Shown here one piece after another: positions 55,156 through 63,959 of a DNA stretch of 64,000 bases. The translations under genes were made by a program, and so were the position numbers. This stretch comes from Streptomyces carminius. GTDB lineage: Bacteria > Actinomycetota > Actinomycetes > Streptomycetales > Streptomycetaceae. The first letter of the stretch is position 1. Every line of letters starts with the position of its first letter. The stretch is from contig NZ_PGGW01000071.1 of NCBI RefSeq assembly GCF_002794255.1, positions 186,001-250,000 of the forward strand, read 5' to 3'. The notes under the pieces were generated by a model, which was not told the origin of the DNA, did no database searches, and worked only from the letters and a program-made list of their open reading frames with translations.

Positions 55156-56685
55156 ATGACCGACGACTACCTCGTGCGCATCGGCAAGCTCATCCGTGAC
55201 GCCCGGCAGCATCGCGGCTGGACCCAGACGCAGCTGGCGGAGGCACTGGCCACCAGCCAGAGCGCGATCAACCGCATCGAGCGCGGCAACCAGAACATCA
55301 GCCTTGAGATGATCGCCCGTATCGGCGAGGCCCTCGACAGTGAGATCGTCTCGCTGGGCTACTCGGGCCCGATGCACCTGCGGGTCGTCGGAGGCCGTCG
55401 GCTGTCGGGCGCCATCGACGTCAAGACCAGTAAGAACGCCGGTGTCGCGCTGCTGTGCGCCGCCCTGCTGAACAGCGGGCGCACCCTGCTGCGCAGGGTC
55501 GCCCGGATCGAGGAGGTCTACCGCATCCTGGAGGTGCTGGGCTCCATCGGCGTGCGGACCCGCTGGATCAACGACGGCGCCGACCTGGAGATCGTGCCCC
55601 CGGCCGAGCTGGACCTGGACGCCATCGACGCCGAGGCCGCCCGCCGCACCCGCAGCATCATCATGTTCCTCGGCCCGCTGCTGCACCGGATGGACCGCTT
55701 CCGCATCCCCTACGCCGGCGGCTGCGACCTGGGCACCCGCACCGTGCAGCCCCACATGAGCGCGCTGCGGCACTTCGGCCTGGAGGTCACCGCCACCGAG
55801 GGCACGTACCACTCGGTGGTGGACCCCTCGGTGCGCCCCACCCGCCCGATCGTGCTGACCGAGCGCGGGGACACCGTCACCGAGAACGCCCTGCTGGCCG
55901 CCGCCCGCCACGACGGGGTCACCGTCATCCGCAACGCCTCCCCCAACTACATGGTCCAGGACCTGTGCTTCTTCCTGGAGGAGCTGGGCGTGCGGATCGA
56001 GGGCGTGGGCACCACGACCCTGACCGTGCACGGCGTGCCGCACATCGACCGGGACGTGGACTACTCCCCCTCCGAGGACCCGGTCGAGGCGATGAGCCTG
56101 CTGGCCGCCGCCGTGGTCACCGAGTCGGAGCTGACGATCCGCCGGGTGCCGATCGAGTTCCTGGAGATCGAGCTGGCCGTCCTGGAGGAGATGGGCCTGG
56201 ACCACGACCGCGGCGCCGAGTACCACGCCGACAACGGGCGCACCCGGCTGGTGGACCTCACCGTGCGGCCCTCCAAACTGGAGGCGCCGATCGACAAGAT
56301 CCACCCGATGCCGTTCCCCGGCATCAACATCGACAACGTGCCCTTCTTCGCGGCCATCGCCGCCACCGCCCAGGGCAAGACCCTCATCCACGACTGGGTG
56401 TACGACAACCGGGCGATCTACCTGACCGACCTCAACCGGCTCGGCGGGCGCCTGCAACTGCTGGACCCGCACCGCGTCCTGGTCGAGGGCCCCACCCGCT
56501 GGCGCGCCGCCGAGATGATGTGCCCGCCCGCGCTGCGCCCGGCGGTGGTGGTGCTGCTGGCGATGATGGCGGCCGAGGGCACCTCGGTGCTGCGCAACGT
56601 CTACGTGATCAACCGCGGCTACGAGGAGCTGGCCGAGCGGCTGAACTCGGTGGGCGCGCAGATCGAGACGTTCCGCGACATCTGA
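55156..56685 (+). CDS. HTH-MurA fusion (UDP-GlcNAc 1-carboxyvinyltransferase-like)
   Basis: 509 residues. Residues 8-62 are an XRE helix-turn-helix (LIRDARQHRGWTQTQLAEALATSQSAINRIERG). From about 72 the EPT/MurA fold: MHLRVVGGRRLSGAIDVKTS with the catalytic-region Lys/Asn (KTSKNAG), then AGGCDLGTRTVQPH with Cys190 at the MurA nucleophile position, and KIHPMPFPGINIDNV. MurA normally lacks a DNA-binding domain, so this could couple cell-wall precursor levels to transcription. Seen also, from memory, as SCO5998. Divergent from acnA. Confidence 0.85.
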   Translation: MTDDYLVRIGKLIRDARQHRGWTQTQLAEALATSQSAINRIERGNQNISLEMIARIGEALDSEIVSLGYSGPMHLRVVGGRRLSGAIDVKTSKNAGVALLCAALLNSGRTLLRRVARIEEVYRILEVLGSIGVRTRWINDGADLEIVPPAELDLDAIDAEAARRTRSIIMFLGPLLHRMDRFRIPYAGGCDLGTRTVQPHMSALRHFGLEVTATEGTYHSVVDPSVRPTRPIVLTERGDTVTENALLAAARHDGVTVIRNASPNYMVQDLCFFLEELGVRIEGVGTTTLTVHGVPHIDRDVDYSPSEDPVEAMSLLAAAVVTESELTIRRVPIEFLEIELAVLEEMGLDHDRGAEYHADNGRTRLVDLTVRPSKLEAPIDKIHPMPFPGINIDNVPFFAAIAATAQGKTLIHDWVYDNRAIYLTDLNRLGGRLQLLDPHRVLVEGPTRWRAAEMMCPPALRPAVVVLLAMMAAEGTSVLRNVYVINRGYEELAERLNSVGAQIETFRDI

Positions 56686-56776
56686 TCACCGGATGCCGCC
56701 GCACCCTGTCCGACCTGCGACGCAACGGGTCGGGAAGGGCTACGGCGGCAGCTGTGGGACTTCTCCGGGACTTCGC

Positions 56777-56799
56777 GCCCGCGGTCGGCTCCCGCGGGC
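56777..56799 (+). terminator. Hairpin after murA-like gene
   Basis: GCCCGCGG / CCGCGGGC, 8-bp stem, 7-nt loop, 91 bp after the stop. Confidence 0.5.
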
Positions 56800-56921
56800 C
56801 GCAACGAGCGCCCCTCGATCGGCGGGCAGGTCCACCAGCCGAAGAGCACGGCCGTCCTCCCCGCCTCACGGGTGTCGGAAGACACGGTCCCAGGGGTGCT
56901 CCACCGCGGTGGAGGGGCACC

Positions 56922-57083
56922 TCAGGACTTGTTGCCCGGTTCGTGGCGCCGGGCCCCGAACTCGGTGTGCCCGTTGGGGCAGCGGGGGATTTCGTCGCCC
57001 TGTCGCACGTGGACCTTCTCCGAGCACTGGGCGCAGTAGAAGTCGCCGGTCTTCTGCGCCTTCTCTCCCGCGTGCGCGGCCAC
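56922..57083 (-). CDS. Small zinc-ribbon protein
   Basis: 53 residues from GTG at 57083, which has AGGAGG 7 bases upstream; an in-frame ATG at 57122 overlapping the dehydrogenase stop is the alternative. Contains FYCAQCSEKVHVRQGD and PRCPNGHTEFG, a two-Cys plus Cys/His zinc ribbon. Coupled to the alcohol dehydrogenase gene upstream. Function unknown. Confidence 0.65.
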   Translation of the reverse strand: MAAHAGEKAQKTGDFYCAQCSEKVHVRQGDEIPRCPNGHTEFGARRHEPGNKS

Positions 57084-57118
57084 CGCGCTCACCTCCTGTC
57101 TCCTGGGAGGACCCGTCG

Positions 57119-58405
57119 TCATCCGTTGGTGCCCGCGGTGGTGGCCGCTCCGGTGCCGGCCGCCTCCCCCATGCCGGGGGCGACCGAGCCGTGGCCGTCC
57201 ACGCCGAGGGCCACCTTCGTCCAGCCCGACTCCCGGCGGTCGAACGTCCGGTACGCCTCGACCGCGTCGGGGACCTCGGCCCAGCGGGTCAGCAGCGGGG
57301 TGGGGTCCAGTTCGCCGGAGGCGACCATGGACACCAGGCGGGGCAGGTAGCGGCGGTGGTTGCAGTTGCCCATCCGCAGGGTGAGGTTCTTCATGAACGC
57401 CTCGCCGAACGGATAGTGCTCCACCTGCGGCGGATAGACCCCGATGGTTCCGATGGTTGCGGCCTTGGCCGCCATCTGCACCGCCCAGCGGGCCGCCAGC
57501 GACGGCGCGTCGCCGGGGACCCAGGTCTCCCCGTCGGGCCGCTGCCCGGGGGCGACCTCGTCGCGCTCGCGGTCGAACTCCTCCGCCCGCCCGGCCAGCG
57601 CCTCGGCGGCCGGGCCGCGGGCGGGACGCTGCGCGTCGACACCGACCGCGTCGATCACCCGGTCCACGCCGATGCCGCCGGTCAGGTCCAGGACCGCCTC
57701 GACGGGCTCCTCGGCGTTGAAGTCGACCGTCTCGGCGTGCTGGTCGCGGGCCAGGTCCAGGCGGTCGGGAACGCCGTCCACCACGATGATCCGCCCGGCG
57801 CCCTGCAGCCGGGCGCAGGCGATGGCGGACTGGCCCACGGGGCCGGCGCCGAGGATCGCGACCGTGTCGCCGGAGCCGATCTCGGCCAGTCGCGCGCCGA
57901 ACCACGCCGTGGGGTAGATGTCGGACAGCAGGATCGCCTGGGCGTCGTCGACGGTGTCCGGCAGCGGCACCAGCCCGACGTGGGCGTAGGGGATCCGGGC
58001 GTACTCCGCCTGCAGCCCGTCCAGACCGCCGGCCGCCTCGGGGCCGCCGAAGAACACCGTGCCCGCCCGGCGCCCGCCGGGGTTGGCGTTGTCGCACTGG
58101 GCGTAGTAGCCGGCCCGGCAGTAGCTGCACGTCCCGCAGGCCACCGTGGAGGGCACCACCACCCGGTCACCGGGGCGGAAGTTCCGCACCCCCGGCCCGA
58201 CCTCCGCCACGGTCCCGACGGCCTCGTGGCCCAGGATCCGGCCCTCCTTCATGCCCGGCATCGTGCCGCGCACGAAGTGCAGGTCGGTCCCGCAGATCGC
58301 CGACGAGGTGATTCGCACGATCGCGTCGTACGGTTCGTGGATCTTCGGTTCCGGAACGTCCTCCACCCGGATGTCGCCCACCCCGTGCCATACGACGGCC
58401 TTCAT
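57119..58405 (-). CDS. Zinc-dependent alcohol dehydrogenase
   Basis: 428 residues, MDR family. Catalytic zinc ligands in CGTDLHFVRG and GHEAVGTVAEVG; structural zinc loop CGTCSYCRAGYYAQCDN; NAD-binding AILGAGPVGQSAIACARLQG. An insert with RPARGPAAEALAGRAEE and a Gly-rich C-terminus resemble glutathione-independent formaldehyde-type dehydrogenases. ATG at 58405 has AAGGGG upstream. Substrate not evident; in an operon with a zinc ribbon. Confidence 0.87.
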   Translation of the reverse strand: MKAVVWHGVGDIRVEDVPEPKIHEPYDAIVRITSSAICGTDLHFVRGTMPGMKEGRILGHEAVGTVAEVGPGVRNFRPGDRVVVPSTVACGTCSYCRAGYYAQCDNANPGGRRAGTVFFGGPEAAGGLDGLQAEYARIPYAHVGLVPLPDTVDDAQAILLSDIYPTAWFGARLAEIGSGDTVAILGAGPVGQSAIACARLQGAGRIIVVDGVPDRLDLARDQHAETVDFNAEEPVEAVLDLTGGIGVDRVIDAVGVDAQRPARGPAAEALAGRAEEFDRERDEVAPGQRPDGETWVPGDAPSLAARWAVQMAAKAATIGTIGVYPPQVEHYPFGEAFMKNLTLRMGNCNHRRYLPRLVSMVASGELDPTPLLTRWAEVPDAVEAYRTFDRRESGWTKVALGVDGHGSVAPGMGEAAGTGAATTAGTNG

Positions 58406-58625
58406 CAGCACGCACCCCTTCGCAGGTCGGTCGCGTTCTTCCGAACGGGTCGCGGGTGCCCGGGGCCCCGCCACCGGAAACAGCGGGCACCACTCCGCGA
58501 ACCGCGAACCGCGGTCGTGGGAGGGGTGTCACGCCACCCGCCCCGGGGTACCGCGGACCGGGCACCGGCAGCCGGCGGACCGGGGCCCGTCCGCAGGCAT
58601 CCGCGCGACCAGGGAGAGCACGGCG

Positions 58626-59215
58626 ATGGCAGTCACCGGGGGTTCCGCCGACGGCACGGCGGCGCGGGAGGGCCGGCAGGCACGGGAGGTGCGGGAGGTG
58701 CGGGAGATACGCGACGAAGCCCTGCCGCTGACCGGCCCGCACTCCCTCGACCCCCTGCCGGAGCGGATCGGCGACGCCCGCTGCGTGGCCGTCGGCGAGG
58801 CATCCCACGGCACCGCGGAGTTCTACCGGTGGCGGGCGGAGCTGACCCGCCGGCTGATCGGGGAGAAGGGCTTCTCACTGGTGGCCGTGGAGGGCGACTG
58901 GCCCGACTGCCGGGCACTGCACCACTGCACCACTGCGTCACCGGCGCCCCCGGCAGCCCGGAGGACCCCGGGGAGGTGCTGGACGGCTTCGGACGCTGGC
59001 CGCGGTGGATGTGGGCCAACACCGAGGTGCTGGAGTTCGCCCGGTGGCTGCGCGGGCACGACCTCGCCCTGCCCGCCGGGGAACGCGTCGGCTTCCTCGG
59101 ACTCGGCGTCTACAGCCTGTGGGAGTCGCTGCACGCCGTGCTGGACCACGTGCGCGAGCACGACCCCGGCCAGGTGGAGCAGGCCCTCGCCGCCTGCCGC
59201 TGCTCCGAGCCGTAA
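58626..59215 (+). pseudogene. Frameshifted, truncated erythromycin-esterase-like gene
   Basis: The first part (to EGDWPDCRALHHC) is in one frame and the second (VTGAPGSPEDPGEVL...WMWANTEVLEFARWL) in another. An exact 8-bp tandem duplication TGCACCAC (58918-58925, 58926-58933) causes the shift; removing one copy restores a continuous RALHHCVTGA sequence. Family landmarks GEASHGTAEFYRWRAEL and WMWAN identify the EreA/EreB-like esterase group. It then stops at CRCSEP after about 200 residues, whereas relatives run beyond 400, so the C-terminal half is lost too. Confidence 0.82.
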
Positions 59216-59400
59216 CCACGGAACCGCACACGGGCTCTGAGCCGTACTCGCCCGGCAACACGTCATCGGGCGTTCGGGTGCACCCCTGCACCGAACACGG
59301 GAAGAAACGCCGACAGTGCTCATACGTTCCGCTCCACGGGTACTCCTGCCGGTGCCGTACCCCGGCGACCGCACGAGCATCCCGGCAAGGAGTCGACGAC

Positions 59401-60960
59401 GTGGCCCTGTCCTACCCCACCCAGCCCGGCGACATCGATCATCTGATCGCCGACGACCACGCGATCGTGGAGAGGCAGTTCCAGCACCTGGAGGCGGGCC
59501 GTGGCGACCGCCGGGCCCTCGTCGACCAGATCGGCTTCGAGCTCTCGCTGCATGCCTTCGCCGAGGAGACCGTCCTGTACCCGCTCTGGCCCGGACTGGG
59601 CATGCAGGACGCCAACCACGACGCCCGCGGCGAGCACCACGGCATGAAGGAACTGCTGGTCACCCTTGACGGCGGCGAACCTGGCGAGGCCGAGTTCGAA
59701 CGGGCGCTGACCGAACTCGTCGCCCTGGTGCGCCATCACGTCGCCGACGAGGAGGGGGAGGAACTCCCGGCCTTCCGCGCCAAGGTGGGCCCGGAGCGGA
59801 TGGCCGAGCTCGGCAGGCGGTTCATCGCCGCAAAGCGGCAGGCACCGCCCGCCCCGCACCCGCACGCGCCCGACGGCGGCGGCGCCGCCGAGAAGGCCGC
59901 CGGCAAGCTCGCCAAGCCCGTCGACGAGGGCAGGGCCGCCGCGACGGGCAAGAAGAAGCGGCTGGCCACCGACGCGTCCGGGCTGCTCGACCCCCAGGCC
60001 CAGGCCGTCGTCGACGCCCACTCGGCCCTGGAACCCCTCCCCTTCGAGACCCTCACCCCGGACCGGGCCCGCAAGCAGCCCGGCCCCGACGCCGCCGTGC
60101 GGAAGGTGATGGAGGAGCGGGGGACCGACGGCCCCGAGCCGGTGGGGTCCGTGGAGGACCTGACGATCCCCGACGCGGCCGGCGGCGAGCAGACCCTGCG
60201 CGTCTACACCCCCGCCGCCCCGGCCTCCGGTCCGCTGCCCGTGATCATGTGGATCCACGGCGGCGGCTGGGTGCTTTTCGACATCGACACCTACGACGCC
60301 TCCTGCCGCGGACTGGCGAACAGGACCGGCGCGATCGTGGTGTCGCCCGACTACCGGCGCGCCCCGGAGGCGGTCTTCCCCGCCTCCCACGACGACGTGC
60401 TGGCCGCCTACCGCTGGACCGTCGCCAACGCCTCCCGCATCGGCGGCGATCCGGCCCGCGTCGGCATCGGCGGGGAGTCCGTCGGCGGGAACATGGCGCC
60501 CGCGACGGTCCTGCAGCTCGCCGCCGCGGGAGAGCCGGTCCCCGCGGCACAGGTCTGCGTCTACCCCCTGACGACCGCCGAGCAGTACGGGGAGTCGATG
60601 GAGGACGCCGCGGACGGCAGGCCCCTCAACCGCGCGCTGCTGAGCTGGATGGCGGCACACGCCTTCGACGGCAGGCCCGACGCCGCCAAGGATCCCAGGA
60701 TCGACCTGCTCGGGCTGCTGGCCGACCGGCTGGCCGCCATGCCCCCGACCCTGGTGATCACCGCCGAGCGCGATGTCCTGCGCAGCCAGGGCGAGGAGTT
60801 CGCACACCACCTGCAGGACGCCGGGGTGCCCACCACCCTCACCCGCTACGACGGGGTCATGCACGAGTTCTTCGGCGCCTCGGCCGTCCTGGACAAGGCC
60901 GAACAGGCCCAGCGGCAGGCCGCCGACCACTTCACCCGCGCGTTCGCCGCCGGCAGGTGA
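59401..60960 (+). CDS. Hemerythrin-alpha/beta hydrolase fusion
   Basis: 519 residues. Residues 1-145 form a hemerythrin-like di-iron helical bundle (DIDHLIADDHAIVERQF, FELSLHAFAEETVLYP, GEHHGMKELL, LVRHHVADEEGEELP). After a Lys/Ala linker, an HSL-type hydrolase from about 215: oxyanion HGGG at 286, nucleophile Ser360 in GGESVGGN, Asp458 in ERDVL, His488 in MHEFF. GTG at 59401 has AAGGAG 8 bases upstream. The combination suggests an O2- or iron-sensing esterase; this is inference. Confidence 0.85.
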   Translation: MALSYPTQPGDIDHLIADDHAIVERQFQHLEAGRGDRRALVDQIGFELSLHAFAEETVLYPLWPGLGMQDANHDARGEHHGMKELLVTLDGGEPGEAEFERALTELVALVRHHVADEEGEELPAFRAKVGPERMAELGRRFIAAKRQAPPAPHPHAPDGGGAAEKAAGKLAKPVDEGRAAATGKKKRLATDASGLLDPQAQAVVDAHSALEPLPFETLTPDRARKQPGPDAAVRKVMEERGTDGPEPVGSVEDLTIPDAAGGEQTLRVYTPAAPASGPLPVIMWIHGGGWVLFDIDTYDASCRGLANRTGAIVVSPDYRRAPEAVFPASHDDVLAAYRWTVANASRIGGDPARVGIGGESVGGNMAPATVLQLAAAGEPVPAAQVCVYPLTTAEQYGESMEDAADGRPLNRALLSWMAAHAFDGRPDAAKDPRIDLLGLLADRLAAMPPTLVITAERDVLRSQGEEFAHHLQDAGVPTTLTRYDGVMHEFFGASAVLDKAEQAQRQAADHFTRAFAAGR

Positions 60961-60966
60961 CGAACA

Positions 60967-61001
60967 CGGACGGGGGAACGGCGGCACAGTTCCCCCGTCC
61001 G
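60967..61001 (+). terminator. Terminator of the fusion hydrolase
   Basis: 13-bp perfect stem CGGACGGGGGAAC, 9-nt loop, 6 bp after the stop. Confidence 0.7.
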
Positions 61002-61392
61002 CTCTTCCCTCCACGGTGGCCGGCCGGCGGCGGGCGGCGGACCCGCCGGGGCCACAGGTGCTCGGCGCCCGGACCCCCGCGTTCGGAGGCGGTCTGTGGA
61101 CCGGTTCCTTTTCCTTCCGCCGATTCGTGAACGGGCGTGACCGCAGGGCGGAGGCGGAGGCGGGTGGGTCAGTCATCGGTGAGCGTACGGGCCGGGGACG
61201 TGAGGTCGTCGGCGGTCAGGGTGGGGGCGGTCACGGCAGCCGGATGGACCGTGGCGCCGCGACGCAGCCAGGCGGCGGCGAGGCCGGCGAACTCGGCGAA
61301 GCCGCCGGCGGCGGCATCCGTGCGCCTTCCCGGGGCTCCCCCGCGGGACCCCGCCGACAGGACTACCAAAAGCCGCAGTACGGGCAAAAAGT

Positions 61393-61398
61393 TATAAT
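61393..61398 (+). promoter_or_regulatory. Consensus -10 box TATAAT
   Basis: Perfect TATAAT in an A/T-rich patch, 44 bp before the DUF2945 ATG. No clear -35 is paired with it. Confidence 0.4.
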
Positions 61399-61441
61399 GA
61401 TGCTGCTTTCTGGTTCCGCTGCCTTGTCTGTGGGAGGAACG

Positions 61442-61675
61442 ATGGCGAAGAAGAGCGGGAAGCCGCGCAAGGGCGACAGGGTCTCCTGGAAGAGCCACGG
61501 CGGCGAGGCCGTCGGCCGGGTCGAGGAGGAGATCACCTCCCGCACCGAGGCCGGGGGCCGTACGGTGAACGCCTCCCCCGACGATCCGCAGTACCGGGTG
61601 CGCAGCGAGAAGTCCGGCGGCGAAGCGGTGCACCGCCCCGACGCCCTCCGCGAGAAGGACTCCGGAGATGACTGA
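61442..61675 (+). CDS. DUF2945 (TUDOR-like) protein
   Basis: 77 residues: KPRKGDRVSWKSHGGEAVGRVEEEI, then DDPQYRVRSEKSGGEAVHRPDAL, the DUF2945/hypervirulence-type TUDOR-like fold. ATG at 61442 follows GGGAGGAAC. The stop overlaps the DUF3140 start by 8 bp, the usual pairing of the two families. Confidence 0.8.
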   Translation: MAKKSGKPRKGDRVSWKSHGGEAVGRVEEEITSRTEAGGRTVNASPDDPQYRVRSEKSGGEAVHRPDALREKDSGDD

Positions 61676-62012
61676 GCGCCGGGACGACCGCGACGAGACC
61701 GTCGGCGAGTTCGGCGAACTGGTCAACCTCACCCCCAAGCAGCTCGAGGACTGGCTGGGGAGCGAGGAGTCCAAGGCCGCCGGACAACACAAGGACGACG
61801 GGGAGAGCACCGGCCACGCCTCCGGCCGCCGCATCGTCGACCTGCTGCGGACCTCGAAGTCCGACCTGAGCGACGACGACCTCGCACACATGCGCAAGGT
61901 GACCGGCTACATCAAACGGCACCTGGCCCAGCGCCCCTCCGGCGACATCGCCGACACCACCTGGCGCCACTCGCTGATGAACTGGGGACACGACCCGCTC
62001 AAGGACTCCTGA
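61668..62012 (+). CDS. DUF3140 family protein
   Basis: 114 residues: FGELVNLTPKQLEDWLGSEES, then GRRIVDLLRTSKSDLSDDDL, HMRKVTGYIKRHLAQRP and TTWRHSLMNWGHDPLK. Helical and highly charged. Often paired with DUF2945; role probably in stress, not established. Confidence 0.82.
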   Translation: MTERRDDRDETVGEFGELVNLTPKQLEDWLGSEESKAAGQHKDDGESTGHASGRRIVDLLRTSKSDLSDDDLAHMRKVTGYIKRHLAQRPSGDIADTTWRHSLMNWGHDPLKDS

Positions 62013-62135
62013 GGTCCGCCTTCCCGCGACCTCCGCGCTCCCGCGCACCGCCGGGGAGCGGGAGCACGCCTCCCCCCTTGACCGAGGGCGGCCGGGCACA
62101 CGGCCGAGCCCGCACCGCCGCCGTCCCGGCACGCG

Positions 62136-62669
62136 TCAGCCCCGGCCCGCGGTCACCCGGGTGACCGTGAGATCGAAGGCGAAGGCTGTGGAACAGGTCA
62201 GCGGCACGCGCTCGCCGAGGACCTCCGCGGCGACGGACGCCGTCAGCGGCGTGTTGGTGCCCCGGGTGATCACGTAGTGGTCCGCCGGGTCCTCGGTCAC
62301 CTCGTGCACCCGGGCGGGCTTCCCGGCGGCCGTGTAGGTGCCGGTGACGACCGCCTCGCCGGCCGGCTCCCCGGTGTCGTCCAGCCGCCGGATCGGGATG
62401 CCGGCGCTGACGGCTCCACCGGAGAACAGCGGGTCCTCCACCGGACCGCGGCCGCCGCCGTACTCGCCCTCCGGGGTCTCGACGGAGATGCCGGTGTGCG
62501 AGCCGAACGCGGAGTTCTGGTACAGGTCCACGGTGACGGAGACACCGCCGGAACTGCCGGAGCAGTTCAGCGCGTACCCCTGCTCCACCGTCCGCTCCAC
62601 CCTCGGCACCGGCCGGGAGCCGCCCCGGCCTCCGGGGCGGTTTACTGGCCCTCGCCATCGCCCTGACAC
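62136..62669 (-). pseudogene. Truncated exported protein, N-terminus lost
   Basis: Conserved-looking sequence from RVERTVEQGYALNCSGSS to LTCSTAFAFDLTVTRV: beta-rich, two Cys in positions suggesting a disulfide and therefore export. But there is no signal peptide; the first 20 residues are Arg/Gly-rich and start at a boundary with a short inverted repeat (62620-62640). I do not recognise the family. The nearby insertion cluster could be responsible for the truncation. Confidence 0.45.
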
Positions 62670-62759
62670 CCTTCACGGGCATGGCTCGGGGATGGCTGAT
62701 AGCCGGGATGTGAGAGTGAGGTCTTCTCGGTAACTTCTCGTGACGGTTTGTGATCTTCG

Positions 62760-63587
62760 TCAGGTGGTGCGTCCGTGTTCGAGTTGGAGCAGGACGAGGG
62801 CGGCTCGGGCGATGCGGGTGATGGCGGCGGGGTCGAGGCTGACCCGGCGTAGGGCCTTGAAGGTGACCTTGAGTAGGGCGTTGGCGCGTTCGGCGACGCC
62901 GTGGATGCCCCGGATGACCTTGTTGAACGCCTGCTGGTGCTCGGTGAGTTCGCCGCTCTGGGGCTTCTTGACCGGGTGGCGGAAACCGGGGCCGATGTTC
63001 TCGTAACCGAGGTCGGTCAAGGTGGGGGTGCCCAGGGTGGCGGCGAGCCGGTTGAGGGCGTCGACCAGGCCGTGGGCGCGGGCGCAGGTGGTGTCGTGCT
63101 CGCGGCCCGGGCGGACCGGCGAGACCCACAGGGGCCAGCCGTCCGGGGCCGCGGTGAACTGCACGTTCCCGCCGTGGTGCCGGTGTTTTCCGGACCATCA
63201 CAGATCGGCTCTGTTGGGGCCGGCCGCAGCCACCCGGTCGGTGCGGATCACCGTGCCGTCCAGGTTGAGGTGGGTGTATCCGGCCGTCGCGGCCCGCTCC
63301 AGCGCGGTCGACAGGTCCGGCGCGTGGTCGGCGAGTACGGTCAGTCCTTCGTGCAGGTACCGGTAGGCCGTGGGCAGCGAGATGCCGTTGTCGCGGGCGA
63401 GTTGGACCAGACGCGTGCCGTCGACGAACCAGCGCAGTACCAGCACGGCCTGCTTGAAGACGCCCAGAACCCGTGCACCCCTGCGGGTTCCCAGCCGGTC
63501 GCGGTGGCCGCGCAGCAGCATCGCGAGATGCGTGGCGGTCTCCCTGCGGACGTCGAGGACAGCGGTGTAGGTGATACTGGACGGCAT
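62760..63587 (-). pseudogene. IS transposase with internal TGA
   Basis: One transposase of the DDE_Tnp_4/HTH-4 type (275 codons) on the minus strand, read in a single frame. The N-terminal half (SLPTAYRYLHEGLTVLADHAPDL, LNLDGTVIRTDRV) and C-terminal half (WPLWVSPVRPGREHDTTCAR, GVAERANALLK) are separated by TGA at 63198-63200, followed by Trp-Ser-Gly-Lys-His-Arg-His-His. Relatives have Trp-Trp at this place, so a single TGG to TGA change inactivated it. Confidence 0.75.
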
Positions 63588-63640
63588 GTGAAGCCTCTGG
63601 TTGTACGGAACGTGATCTTGGCAGACCCGTTCCGCCGAGT

Positions 63641-63667
63641 AGCCGAGGGGAATTTCACCCCTCGGCT
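63641..63667 (-). ncRNA. Group II intron domain VI hairpin
   Basis: 10-bp stem AGCCGAGGGG / CCCCTCGGCT with a 7-nt loop, 6 bases past domain V on the minus strand, followed by ACTCGGC near the expected intron 3' end. Confidence 0.6.
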
Positions 63668-63673
63668 CTCACA

Positions 63674-63707
63674 GAACCGTGCGTAACAGTCACCCGTTAC
63701 ACGGCTC
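63674..63707 (-). ncRNA. Group II intron domain V
   Basis: Exactly 34 nt: GAGCCGTG paired with CACGGTTC (AGC catalytic triad present), a two-base CG bulge, inner stem TAACGG/CTGTTA and a GTGA (GNRA) tetraloop. This matches bacterial domain V in every hallmark. Confidence 0.82.
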
Positions 63708-63722
63708 TTGTCGCTCTGATCG

Positions 63723-63809
63723 TCAGATCAGGGCGGCGTCCACGGTAAGACGCCAGTGCGCGAACATGCGGGGGTACCGCTGGGCGATCTCCCGTAGCTT
63801 CGCAGTGAC
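63723..63809 (-). pseudogene. C-terminal remnant of intron reverse transcriptase/maturase
   Basis: 28 residues, VTAKLREIAQRYPRMFAHW..., ending in TGA 15 bp before domain V, exactly where the intron-encoded protein normally ends. Upstream the frame is closed at once, so the rest of the intron has been lost. Confidence 0.5.
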
Positions 63810-63959
63810 GTTTTCTCAGCGAAATGATCTACGCGAAGCGGCATGAACCACTCCACGCGTGAGCAGGTCGGATGGGCCGCACCCGCCTGCAGACAGACGT
63901 GAAGCCCCTGGTAGGACAGGTCTCACCACAAGATCGTCCGCTGCACCAGAGGCTTCACG

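Larger units (their letters stand above)
60961..61441. other. 481-bp gap
   Basis: Holds a terminator (60967-61001), an unsupported GFAEFAGLAAAWL-like frame on the minus strand near 61169-61320 that may be a gene remnant, and a consensus -10 TATAAT at 61393-61398 for the downstream gene. Confidence 0.4.

Noticed and set aside
61169..61370. Minus-strand segment ending GFAEFAGLAAAWLRRG...
   Set aside because: Looks protein-like at the C-terminus but has no start or upstream domain; at most a remnant.
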